This document shows positions 19,982 through 27,547 of a stretch of 64,000 nt of DNA, in pieces; positions within the stretch are counted from its first letter, which is position 1, and every line of letters starts with the position of its first letter. The DNA lies in contig NZ_AGTS01000100.1 in NCBI RefSeq assembly GCF_000238595.1, forward strand, positions 116,640-180,639, in the 5' to 3' direction. A model generated the notes under the pieces. It was given only the letters and a program-made list of their open reading frames with translations, was not told the origin of the DNA and did no database searches. The DNA comes from Acidovorax sp. NO-1. Its GTDB lineage: Bacteria > Pseudomonadota > Gammaproteobacteria > Burkholderiales > Burkholderiaceae_C. Position numbers and translations under genes: made by a program.

Positions 19982-21157
19982 TCAGAACAGGCTGGCCTGC
20001 CCTTGCAGCAGCCCGGGCCGGAACTGCGTCAGATCGAGCTCCACCCGCTCCCGGTTCAGCCCCAGCTTTCGGCAGGTGGCGGCAAACCGCTGGCGCAGCA
20101 GGTCGGCCCACAGGCCGCTGCCTTTCATGCGCGATACGTAATCACTGTTGTAGGTTTTGCCGGCGCCGCGCTGGGCGTCCGAGAGGTTGTGCAGGTCTTG
20201 CACCCGCGCCATCACGCGGGCTGCGCGCTGCGGGTAGTGCACCTCAAGCCATTCGCGGAACAGCGCATCCAGCTCCCAGGGCAGACGCAGCACGGTGTAG
20301 AAGGCGCTGCGGGCCCCGGCGTCGTACGCGGCCTCCAGCACCTGTTCCATGTCTTCGGTGATGAACGGGATCTGTGGCGCCACGCTCACCCCCACGGGCA
20401 CGCCCGCTTCGGCCAGCGCGCGGATGGTGCGCAGGCGCCGGTGGGGCGCAGCGGCGCGGGGCTCCATGCGGCGCGCCAGGGCAGCATCGAGCGTGGTGAT
20501 GGTGATGTACACGGCGGCCAGCCGCTGGGCGGCCAGCGGGGCCAGCAGGTCCAGATCGCGCTCGACCCCGCTGGATTTGGTGATGAGCGAAAACGGGTGG
20601 CGCGCGTCGCGCATCACTTCGATGAGGCTGCGGGTGAGCTTGAGGTCGCGCTCCACGGGCTGGTAGCAGTCGGTGGCCGAGCCGATGTTGAGCAAGCGCG
20701 GCACATAGCGTGGCGCGCACAGCTCGGTGCGCAACAGCGCGGCTATGTTCTCTTTGGCGACGATCTGCGTTTCAAAGTCCAGCCCGGGTGAAAAGTTGAG
20801 ATAACTGTGTGTGGGCCTGGCGTAGCAGTAGATACACCCGTGCTCACAACCGCGATACGGGTTGACAGACAACTCGAAGAAGATGTCCGGCGAGTCGTTG
20901 GCGCAGATGGCGCTGCGGGCGGTTTCCAGGTGCACGCGGGTGGCCAGCGCGGGGGCGGCGCCTTCGTCTTCTGCTTCCTGCCAGGGTGGGTGGCCCCAGC
21001 CATCGTCCACCACCTCGCGCGCGTCGCGCACAAACCGGTGCGCCATGGCCGTGGCCGCACCCCGGCCGCGAATGGCTTGCAGGGGAATATGCACCGCTTC
21101 GGGAGCGGGCGGCACGTCAGACAGATCGGTGGTGGGGCGCGGCATGGCAACCCGCAT
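19982..21157 (-). CDS. PA0069-family radical SAM protein (SplB-like)
   Basis: Radical S-adenosylmethionine protein of 391 residues in the COG1533 (SplB-like) group. The [4Fe-4S]-binding CxxxCxxC is in CEHGCIYCYARPTH (about residues 105-118), followed by GSATDCYQPVE and the barrel segment LITKSSGVERDLDLL. It is related to spore photoproduct lyases, but the reaction of the PA0069 family is not known. ATG 21157 is used; ATG 21145 is an alternative. A LexA-type box lies 12 bases upstream, tying it to the SOS response. Confidence 0.9.
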   Translation of the reverse strand: MRVAMPRPTTDLSDVPPAPEAVHIPLQAIRGRGAATAMAHRFVRDAREVVDDGWGHPPWQEAEDEGAAPALATRVHLETARSAICANDSPDIFFELSVNPYRGCEHGCIYCYARPTHSYLNFSPGLDFETQIVAKENIAALLRTELCAPRYVPRLLNIGSATDCYQPVERDLKLTRSLIEVMRDARHPFSLITKSSGVERDLDLLAPLAAQRLAAVYITITTLDAALARRMEPRAAAPHRRLRTIRALAEAGVPVGVSVAPQIPFITEDMEQVLEAAYDAGARSAFYTVLRLPWELDALFREWLEVHYPQRAARVMARVQDLHNLSDAQRGAGKTYNSDYVSRMKGSGLWADLLRQRFAATCRKLGLNRERVELDLTQFRPGLLQGQASLF

Positions 21158-21168
21158 CGTACCAAGAC

Positions 21169-21188
21169 TACTGATTATTTACACAGTA
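21169..21188 (-). promoter_or_regulatory. LexA (SOS) box
   Basis: Read on the minus strand this is TACTGTGTAAATAATCAGTA, matching the proteobacterial consensus TACTG-(TA)5-CAGTA at 16 of 20 positions, including both TACTG/CAGTA arms and the CTG-N10-CAG core. It ends 12 bases before the radical SAM start codon, where LexA would block transcription. Confidence 0.75.
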
Positions 21189-21354
21189 TTTTGCCCTCCA
21201 TTCCCACAACCTCCTTTGCGCACAAGCCCTGCACGGCACCACCAGGGCCTGTCTGGCGCAAGCTTCACACCCTGCCCAATGCCCGCGCAGGGCAGTGCGA
21301 GATTCGCCATGGTCTACAGTCCCGACCTTTGCAACCAACCACCGAGGTACCGCC

Positions 21355-21768
21355 ATGGCGCGCAAGCCCCAGATCATCCTGTCGTCCCTGGACGTGGACC
21401 GCATAGAGGCCCTGCTGGCCGCTATTCCGGCCAGTGTTTTCCCGGGCAAGGCAGAGCTGCAGGCCGAGCTGGACCGCGCCGACGTGGTGGCGCCCGAGGA
21501 GATTCCGCCCCATGTGGTGACGATGAACTCCACCGTACAGTTCTCCATCGTGGAAACGGGCAAGGAGTTCTGCCTGACGCTGGTGTACCCCCGCGACATG
21601 GACGGCAGCACCGACCGCATATCCATCTTTGCGCCCGTGGGCAGCGCGCTTCTGGGCCTGTCGGTGGGTGACGAGCTGGCCTGGCCGGGCCCGGGCGGCA
21701 AATCCATGACGGTGAAGGTGAAGGCCATCCTGTACCAGCCCGAAAGCTCGGGCGAAATGCACCGCTGA
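21355..21768 (+). CDS. rnk: nucleoside diphosphate kinase regulator Rnk
   Basis: A 137-residue protein with an N-terminal coiled-coil-like segment and a C-terminal GreA/GreB-type FKBP-like domain (VVTMNSTVQFSIVETGKEF ... VGSALLGLSVGD), the layout of Rnk, which binds RNA polymerase and affects nucleotide pools. The sequence PRDMDGSTDRISIFAPVGSA is typical. ATG 21355 follows CCGAGG and starts the conserved MARKPQIILSS; an in-frame start at 21295 adds unrelated residues. Confidence 0.9.
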   Translation: MARKPQIILSSLDVDRIEALLAAIPASVFPGKAELQAELDRADVVAPEEIPPHVVTMNSTVQFSIVETGKEFCLTLVYPRDMDGSTDRISIFAPVGSALLGLSVGDELAWPGPGGKSMTVKVKAILYQPESSGEMHR

Positions 21769-21845
21769 GCCGGCCCCTGCCCACATCGCCAGCAGCCGAT
21801 GGGCCGCTTGGCGCGAAACGGCGGTGCGGCGACAATCGCTGCGCC

Positions 21846-22244
21846 ATGACCACCGAGCAGCCATCCAACCCGGCCCCGGACCCTGCGCTGATTGCCGCAG
21901 AGCCGTTCGACCCCGACTCCACGCTCGCCTTTCAGCGCAAGATGGAGTACGCGCCGCAGTGGTTCTGCTCCTTTCTCGCCGGCAACAGCCGCGAAAAAAG
22001 CCGCCTGAAGCGCGAGATGGCAACGGTGAAAGGCTCGGTGGTGTGGATGGTGCAGCAGCGCCGCCAGGGCAACTGGACGGCCGCCGAGCGCGCCCACCTG
22101 CGCGATGTGATGCGCTCGGCATCCTCAGTCAGCCCTTACCTCTTCGTGTGGGTGATTCCCGGCTCCATGCTCATCCTGCCCTTCATGGCGTGGTTTCTGG
22201 ACCGGCAGCGCAAGCGCCGCGCGCGCAAGCTGCAGCGCCCCTAG
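21846..22244 (+). CDS. hypothetical protein with C-terminal membrane helix (LETM1-like tail)
   Basis: A 132-residue protein of unknown function. The N-terminal 80 residues are soluble and charged (REKSRLKREMATVKGSVVW). One hydrophobic helix, PYLFVWVIPGSMLILPFMAW, is followed by a very basic tail (RQRKRRARKLQR) that should stay cytoplasmic. The VIPGSMLILP segment recalls the PG..LLP motif in LETM1-domain proteins, but similarity is too short to assign a role. It is 77 bases after rnk on the same strand. Confidence 0.72.
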   Translation: MTTEQPSNPAPDPALIAAEPFDPDSTLAFQRKMEYAPQWFCSFLAGNSREKSRLKREMATVKGSVVWMVQQRRQGNWTAAERAHLRDVMRSASSVSPYLFVWVIPGSMLILPFMAWFLDRQRKRRARKLQRP

Positions 22245-22291
22245 GCCAGTGCACTCCGGTGCATGCATGCGCACACACAATCGCCACCAAC

Positions 22292-22348
22292 TGCTACTGA
22301 AATAATAGCTACCAGCGCTTTACCACCAAGCGCCAGGGCCACTTTTTA
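22292..22348. repeat. dispersed hairpin repeat, copy 3
   Basis: Variant core AGCGCTTTACCACCAAGCGC flanked by AATAATAGCTACC and GGGCCACTTTTTAAT. It ends 10 bases before the DUF924 start codon and replaces any Shine-Dalgarno there. Confidence 0.8.
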
Positions 22349-22358
22349 ATCAAAAACC

Positions 22359-22898
22359 ATGCAAGCCGACGACATCCTGCACTTCTGGTTCGAAGAACTC
22401 AGCCCCGAACAGCACTTCGCCCAGGAGGACGCCATCGACGCCATGATCCGTGTCCGCTTCGGGGCCACGCTGCAGGCGGCGCGGCAGTGCGAGCTGTGGG
22501 GCTGGCGCAGCACGCCCCAGGGGCGGCTGGCGGAAATCCTGGTGCTGGACCAGTTCTCGCGCAACATCCACCGGGGCTCGCCGCTGGCCTTTGCGCAGGA
22601 TGCCCACGCACTGGCCCTGGCGCAGGAGCTGGTGGCCGGGCGGCACGACCAGGCGCTGGCCCCTGCCCAGCGCGCGTTTGCCTACATGCCCTACATGCAC
22701 AGCGAGTCGCTGGTGGTGCACGCCCAGGCGATGGTGCTGTTTGACCAGCCGGGGCTGGAGAACAACCTCAAGTTCGAGGTGGCGCACCGCGACATCATTG
22801 CGCGCTTCGGGCGCTACCCGCACCGCAACGCCGTGCTGGGCCGCACCTCCACCGCGCAGGAGCTGGCCTTCCTCGCCCAGCCCGGCTCGTCCTTCTGA
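22359..22898 (+). CDS. DUF924 family protein
   Basis: A 179-residue all-helical TPR-like protein of DUF924. Family hallmarks are ILHFWFEELSPEQHF at the N-terminus, ILVLDQFSRNIHRGSPLAFAQD, YMPYMHSES, and a C-terminal HRDIIARFGRYPHRNAVLGR. The function of DUF924 is unknown despite wide conservation. ATG 22359 has no clear ribosome site because dispersed repeat copy 3 occupies the leader. Confidence 0.92.
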   Translation: MQADDILHFWFEELSPEQHFAQEDAIDAMIRVRFGATLQAARQCELWGWRSTPQGRLAEILVLDQFSRNIHRGSPLAFAQDAHALALAQELVAGRHDQALAPAQRAFAYMPYMHSESLVVHAQAMVLFDQPGLENNLKFEVAHRDIIARFGRYPHRNAVLGRTSTAQELAFLAQPGSSF

Positions 22899-22917
22899 GC
22901 GGGCCGGGCTACGCCGG

Positions 22918-23853
22918 TCAGAGCGGGCGGGTCAGGTACACCGCCTCGCGGCCCACGATGGGCTCGCGCGTGGGCATCATCACCGTGCAGTCGTCACACA
23001 GCGCGCGGATTTCGTGCGGGCCGTCGGTGGCAATGAGCTCACCCCGGGCAAACACCTCAAAGCCCAGCAAAGGCCGTGCAAAGCGGAAGTCCGGCGTGCG
23101 CACCATGCAGGTCTCCAGCAGCTCATAGCGGTGCTGCGGGCCCGGTGCGGGGCGGCTCGCCACCGGTTCGATCAGGCCAAAGTGCGCCAGAAAATCCAGC
23201 GCAGCGGCCGTCGCCACGTCGGCGGCCGATTGGCGAAAGTGCTGGCCACACTCCACCACCAGCGCCACGCCCTCACTCTCGGCCAGGCCATGGCGGCCAT
23301 GCTGGATGAGCGGTGTGCCCGAACCCAGCCCGCTGGGCATCACCAGGTGTACGGGCGGGCGGCCGATGGCCTGCGCCACATCCGCATTGCGCTGGTAACC
23401 GGGGTACACCCAGAAGGGCTGCACGTCCTGGCTGGTGGAGTGGATGTCCAGGATGTGGTCGGCCGCAGCCACCACCGGGCGCAGCACCCGCGCGCGGTCC
23501 AGCTCGGGGCTTGCAGCCGTGCCGTCCAGCTCACCGGCCGACCAGATGCGGTTGAGGTTGTGCACCAGCTGGCGGCTCTCGAACGGACGGGCCTGGTCAA
23601 ACGATTCGTAGGCGGCCACGTTGGCAAAGCTGATGGTCAGCGTGCCGATGCGGGGGCGCACCCCCGTATCCAGCAGGTGCGAGGCCGCCACCATGCCGCA
23701 GATCTCGTTGCCATGCGTGAGGGCATTGATGAGCACATGAGGCCCCGGCTGTCCCGATTCAAACCGATGCACATAGTCGATGCCCACATTGCCCTGCCGG
23801 TAGGCAGACAGGTCACGGGGGAGAACTTCGAAGACGGGGGCGTTTTGCGTCAT
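22918..23853 (-). CDS. succinylglutamate desuccinylase/aspartoacylase-family hydrolase
   Basis: Zinc carboxypeptidase-fold (M14-like) amidohydrolase of 311 residues. Zinc ligands are in ALTHGNEICG (H-x-x-E) and the histidine of ILDIHSTSQD; an arginine-rich FESRQLVHNLNRIW follows, as in AstE/AspA proteins. The substrate is not defined by sequence; N-acyl amino acids are likely. It begins at ATG 23853, and a longer in-frame reading from 26490 through the antisense of the next gene is spurious. It diverges from the large unknown gene at 23959. Confidence 0.87.
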   Translation of the reverse strand: MTQNAPVFEVLPRDLSAYRQGNVGIDYVHRFESGQPGPHVLINALTHGNEICGMVAASHLLDTGVRPRIGTLTISFANVAAYESFDQARPFESRQLVHNLNRIWSAGELDGTAASPELDRARVLRPVVAAADHILDIHSTSQDVQPFWVYPGYQRNADVAQAIGRPPVHLVMPSGLGSGTPLIQHGRHGLAESEGVALVVECGQHFRQSAADVATAAALDFLAHFGLIEPVASRPAPGPQHRYELLETCMVRTPDFRFARPLLGFEVFARGELIATDGPHEIRALCDDCTVMMPTREPIVGREAVYLTRPL

Positions 23854-23958
23854 GGGCAGGCAATTGATAAGACAACACATCATTCTCTGCGCAAAACAGA
23901 AACCCCGGGGCCTGCGGTGTACGATGCCCCGCCCCTGGACCCACCACTCTGTTGCCCC

Positions 23959-26900
23959 ATGCCCACTGCCCGACTTTGCCCGCTGGCCGATGTGGCTGCC
24001 CGACTGCCCGCCGACAGCTGGATCGCCCAGCGCCTGGCAGAGGCCACGGATGCACTGGCCACGGACACCGTACTCTGCATCACCGGTGATGTGCAGGTGC
24101 CCGAGCTGCACCTGGATGCGCCCCTGGCCAGCGGCGGCCCGCTGCGGGCGCTGTTGCAAGGTGGCATCGACGCCCCAGCCCCCACAGGCCCACCCTTTCT
24201 GGTGCTGATCGAAGGTCATCTGCAGATCGACGGCGCGCTCACCTGCGACGACACCGATGGCGCCACCCACCTCATCGTTCTGGGCGACGCGCGCCTGCAC
24301 AACGCCGTGGTAGGCGGCCAGCTGCTGTATGTGCAGGGCGCGCTGCAAGTGGCCGACCTGCTGTGGGGCCACGGCCCCCATGGCGGGCTCACCGTAAGGG
24401 GTGGCCTCACGGCGCGGGTGGCGCTGTTCACCGGCGAATACAAGGTGGAAATCGCCGGGCCCGAGCAGGTGGAGTTCCTCATGGACGAGGTGCGCGGCGT
24501 GCCGCACCTGGCGGAGTTCGCCAGCGAGATCGCGGGCATCGTGTTCACGCCCGAGTTCCATGACGGCATCGACGATGGCGAGCACGGCATCAGCAGCATG
24601 CTCAGCCGCCCCCGCGTGTTGGCCGCCGTGCGCGCGGGCGACAACGCCACGCGCAGCAGCGCCGAGATCCACGCGTTGATGCCCCAGGAGGCAGGGCTGT
24701 TTGCCGACGAGGCCATCAGCGTGCGCAACATCCTGACCGCCGTGCACACGCCGGTGATGGGCCCCAAGGAGCACACGGCCACCGGCTGGTTTCAGCAGAC
24801 CGATTTTTTGCTGTGCCAGCGGCATGTGGACGCCGATGGCGACCCGCGCGATGACAGCGTTTTCATCACCGTCTGGAAGACCTGGGACTTCTATCTGGCG
24901 GTATCGCAAGAGCCCGAGCGCCAAGGATTGCTGGCGCGCCTGGCCGCCGCCGTGCAGGGCCGCAAGGTGCCCACCACCGCACAGCTCACGCTGGTGCACC
25001 GCGCCTACCAGGGCGGCCAACCCGGCGAGTGGCTGCCCCTGGCGCCCGACACCAGCCCCCAGGCCTGGCAGGCCTGCACGCTGGCCTGGCGCGGCGTGCT
25101 GGACTACCTGCGCAAGGCCGTAGGCCAGCACCGCGCCCGCTACCCGCTGTACCAGCGCCTGCGGGCCGAGCTGACCGCAGAGCGCATCGAGGACTTCACC
25201 AGCCTGCCCGTGTTCACCGAGCGCTACAACGACTGGTGGGACAGCGACAAGAACGGCTGGTGGGAAGGCGACGTGTGGGTGGGTGCGCGCCAGCCCTGCA
25301 TGCACGAAGGCGAGCCCTGGGGCCGCGCCCTCAAGCTCAGCTGGGAAAACGGCGACGAAGCCCCCGGCGATGACGATGACAACGCCCACAGCGCCTACCA
25401 GATCAACATCGAACCTGCACTGGCCGGGCCTGCGGCGGTGGAGTTCACCTCGGCGCAGCGCCAGAGCGATGCCCGCACCCCCCTGCCCCGCAGCGCCGCC
25501 GACCACATTGCGCGGCTGCTGCGTTTTTACGTTGCGGTCGAGGGACGCGTGCGCGCCCAGCACGAACACGAGCAGGCCCACCAGGCCGAGGCGCGGCGCA
25601 TTGAAGCCGCCGTGCACCTGCTGGCCACGCCCCCGCTGGCGCCCGACCTGCCCGATGCAGCGGTCTTCCCCGTGGAGCTGATGACGCTGTCCGACCAATG
25701 GCAGGCCGACGGGCAAAGCTATGTGGCCGCCATCCGTGCGCGCCAGCTCGCCCTGGATGCGGCCGAGGCGCACGAAGGCAACGGCGATGCCGAGGAAGAA
25801 CAGGAAGAAGAACACGACGACAGCGACCCGCCCGCCGACCCGCGCAAGGCGGTTGCCGCGACCGTGCTGCAACTGGCCCGCGTGGTCAGCACCCACGCCG
25901 ACGAAGACCTGGCCGACCGCTTTCGCCAGCGCTTTGCATTTGCCCCCGACGCCTTCGTGCGGCACGCCGCCAATGCAGGCCGCTTCATCGGCCCGGTGTT
26001 CGCCTTGGACGACGGCCGCGTGCTGGCGCGCATCGGAGCCCCCTATGACGACACCGCCCATTGGGTGGAGCTGCAGGGCCTGCGGTACGTCCCCCTGCCT
26101 GCACTGCGCGGCCTGGGCCGCTCGCCCAACCGGCGCTGCTTTGCGCAAAGCGACGGCCAGCACATCACCACACACGACGGTTTTGCTGGCCCCGTGATGG
26201 CCCGATTTGCACTGCCCCAGGGCAACGAAGCACTGCCACCCCACGTGCAGGTGTCGCCCGGCCCGCTGGGCCAGCGCTGCGACGAGCTGATCCCGTTCAA
26301 CGATGGCCAGCGTGTGCTGTTGCGCAACCCCACGGGCATCTACCTCTTGAGCAGCCAGGGCAACCACGGTGTGCAACGCCTGCACCCCCAGACATTTGAC
26401 GACGACGGCCCCTACACCTGGCCCAAGAACCAGCAGGATGAAACGGTGAATGGCACCGAAATCACGATGCTCGCGCTCGACATGCTGCACATGGCCCTGT
26501 CACCGGACGAGCGCCACATCGCCGTGGGCGACCAGGACAGCAATCACATCCTGCTGGACGCGAAAGGCAAGCGGGTGGCTGAATACGAAGCGCTGTCCTC
26601 CTACCCGCACCACGCCACCTTCTCGCACGACGGCACGCGCCTGTTCGCCAACTCCTGCCATCTGTATGGGGGCAACACCCGTGCGATTCCCGTGGGCTGC
26701 GCGCTGCACGATGTAGCGGACGAAGACGCCCCGCCGCTCGACGAACGCTGCCGCGTGTATGCCTCTGCCACCCTGCCCGGCATGGTGGTGCTGGGCGATG
26801 CCGACGGCTACCTGCACGCCCTCAGCGACGACGGGCGCCCGCTGTGGCGCCACCACATTGGCAGCACCCTCAGCGCACTGGAGATGTCGCCCGACGGCAG

Positions 26901-27051
26901 CACACTGTGGGCGGCCAGTTACGGCGGCTACCTGGTGCACCTGGAGCGCGTGGAGACAGGGATGGACCCGTATTCCATAGGCACTTCGCCGTATGCGGAA
27001 GTGCGGCGGTGGATATTCTGGACGGATGAGGCGGCCGCATTGCGCTGGTAG
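23959..27051 (+). CDS. large unrecognised protein with C-terminal beta-propeller
   Basis: A 1030-residue cytosolic protein (no signal peptide or membrane helix) that I cannot name. Residues about 75-170 show short hydrophobic/glycine strands (LLYVQGALQVADLLWG, GLTVRGGLTARVALFTG) like a parallel beta-helix. About 420-442 is tryptophan-rich (RYNDWWDSDKNGWWEGDVW). An acidic linker rich in Glu/Asp sits at about 602-625. Residues about 680-1015 read as a WD40/PQQ-like beta-propeller, with blades such as LHMALSPDERHIAVGDQDS and ALEMSPDGSTLWAASYGGY. The start is ATG 23959, before MPTARLCPLADV. Codon usage is like its neighbours. Confidence 0.8.
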   Translation: MPTARLCPLADVAARLPADSWIAQRLAEATDALATDTVLCITGDVQVPELHLDAPLASGGPLRALLQGGIDAPAPTGPPFLVLIEGHLQIDGALTCDDTDGATHLIVLGDARLHNAVVGGQLLYVQGALQVADLLWGHGPHGGLTVRGGLTARVALFTGEYKVEIAGPEQVEFLMDEVRGVPHLAEFASEIAGIVFTPEFHDGIDDGEHGISSMLSRPRVLAAVRAGDNATRSSAEIHALMPQEAGLFADEAISVRNILTAVHTPVMGPKEHTATGWFQQTDFLLCQRHVDADGDPRDDSVFITVWKTWDFYLAVSQEPERQGLLARLAAAVQGRKVPTTAQLTLVHRAYQGGQPGEWLPLAPDTSPQAWQACTLAWRGVLDYLRKAVGQHRARYPLYQRLRAELTAERIEDFTSLPVFTERYNDWWDSDKNGWWEGDVWVGARQPCMHEGEPWGRALKLSWENGDEAPGDDDDNAHSAYQINIEPALAGPAAVEFTSAQRQSDARTPLPRSAADHIARLLRFYVAVEGRVRAQHEHEQAHQAEARRIEAAVHLLATPPLAPDLPDAAVFPVELMTLSDQWQADGQSYVAAIRARQLALDAAEAHEGNGDAEEEQEEEHDDSDPPADPRKAVAATVLQLARVVSTHADEDLADRFRQRFAFAPDAFVRHAANAGRFIGPVFALDDGRVLARIGAPYDDTAHWVELQGLRYVPLPALRGLGRSPNRRCFAQSDGQHITTHDGFAGPVMARFALPQGNEALPPHVQVSPGPLGQRCDELIPFNDGQRVLLRNPTGIYLLSSQGNHGVQRLHPQTFDDDGPYTWPKNQQDETVNGTEITMLALDMLHMALSPDERHIAVGDQDSNHILLDAKGKRVAEYEALSSYPHHATFSHDGTRLFANSCHLYGGNTRAIPVGCALHDVADEDAPPLDERCRVYASATLPGMVVLGDADGYLHALSDDGRPLWRHHIGSTLSALEMSPDGSTLWAASYGGYLVHLERVETGMDPYSIGTSPYAEVRRWIFWTDEAAALRW

Positions 27052-27299
27052 GCGGCGCCTCTGAAACCCTGCTGTCAACGGAGTTCACCAGCGTCAAAAC
27101 AAACCGTACCCCCATTCGTCGAACGGGTCAGGCAAGGATGGCTCCCTGCGGCGGCCCGGCACTCCTGGGCAAGGGCTCGATGGCATGCTCGCAGAACCTG
27201 CGGCCACACCGGCAGTACCCGCACGACGGCACAGAGCCCACCGGTTTGTGACGTACCATCCCGGAACGGTCCCATCCCGAGACCTTTCAAGGAGGCCCC

Positions 27300-27443
27300 A
27301 TGGCCAAAGGACAGATGCACAACAACAAGATGGCGAAGAAGCCCAAAAAGGACACTTCGCCCCCGAAGGAAAGTGGCGGCTCTGACCGCCCGATGCCACC
27401 GGTGACCACCGTCATTCCGCGCGGCAAGGACAAGAACAAGTAA
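27300..27443 (+). CDS. small basic conserved protein, 47 residues
   Basis: A short ORF with the strong ribosome site AAGGAGG (27289-27295) four bases before ATG. The peptide begins MAKGQMHNNKMAKKPKKD and ends VTTVIPRGKDKNK; it is lysine-rich and proline-rich with no hydrophobic segment. I recall similar MAKGQ...KKPKK small proteins annotated as hypothetical in proteobacteria, but cannot verify this here. Function unknown; a nucleic-acid-binding role would suit its charge. It is followed by a hairpin repeat with a T-run that would end its transcript. Confidence 0.72.
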   Translation: MAKGQMHNNKMAKKPKKDTSPPKESGGSDRPMPPVTTVIPRGKDKNK

Positions 27444-27497
27444 CGGCACCGTGCAGTGGCGCTCGTGCGCCAACCCATCTTTTGCTACGCTTTATGT

Positions 27498-27540
27498 AGC
27501 TGCCAGCGCTTTACCCATAAGCGCTGGCAGCTATTTTTAT
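27498..27540. repeat. dispersed hairpin repeat, copy 4, terminator-like
   Basis: The cleanest copy: arms AGCTGCCAGCGCTT (27498-27511) and AAGCGCTGGCAGCT (27519-27532) pair over 14 bases with a 7-base loop, followed by ATTTTTAT. It lies between the convergent small-protein and GGDEF-EAL genes and has the form of an intrinsic terminator on the + strand. Confidence 0.85.
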
Positions 27541-27547
27541 GTAAATT

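Noticed and set aside
22450..23958. Very long + strand open frame running into the 1030-residue gene
   Set aside because: It reads an alternative frame of DUF924 and the antisense of the aspartoacylase-like gene, giving arginine/alanine-rich low-complexity protein. The family-like start is ATG 23959.
23854..26490. Minus-strand open frame continuous with the aspartoacylase-like gene
   Set aside because: High GC removes stop codons on the antisense of the large gene. The translated part has no family features; conserved sequence begins at ATG 23853.
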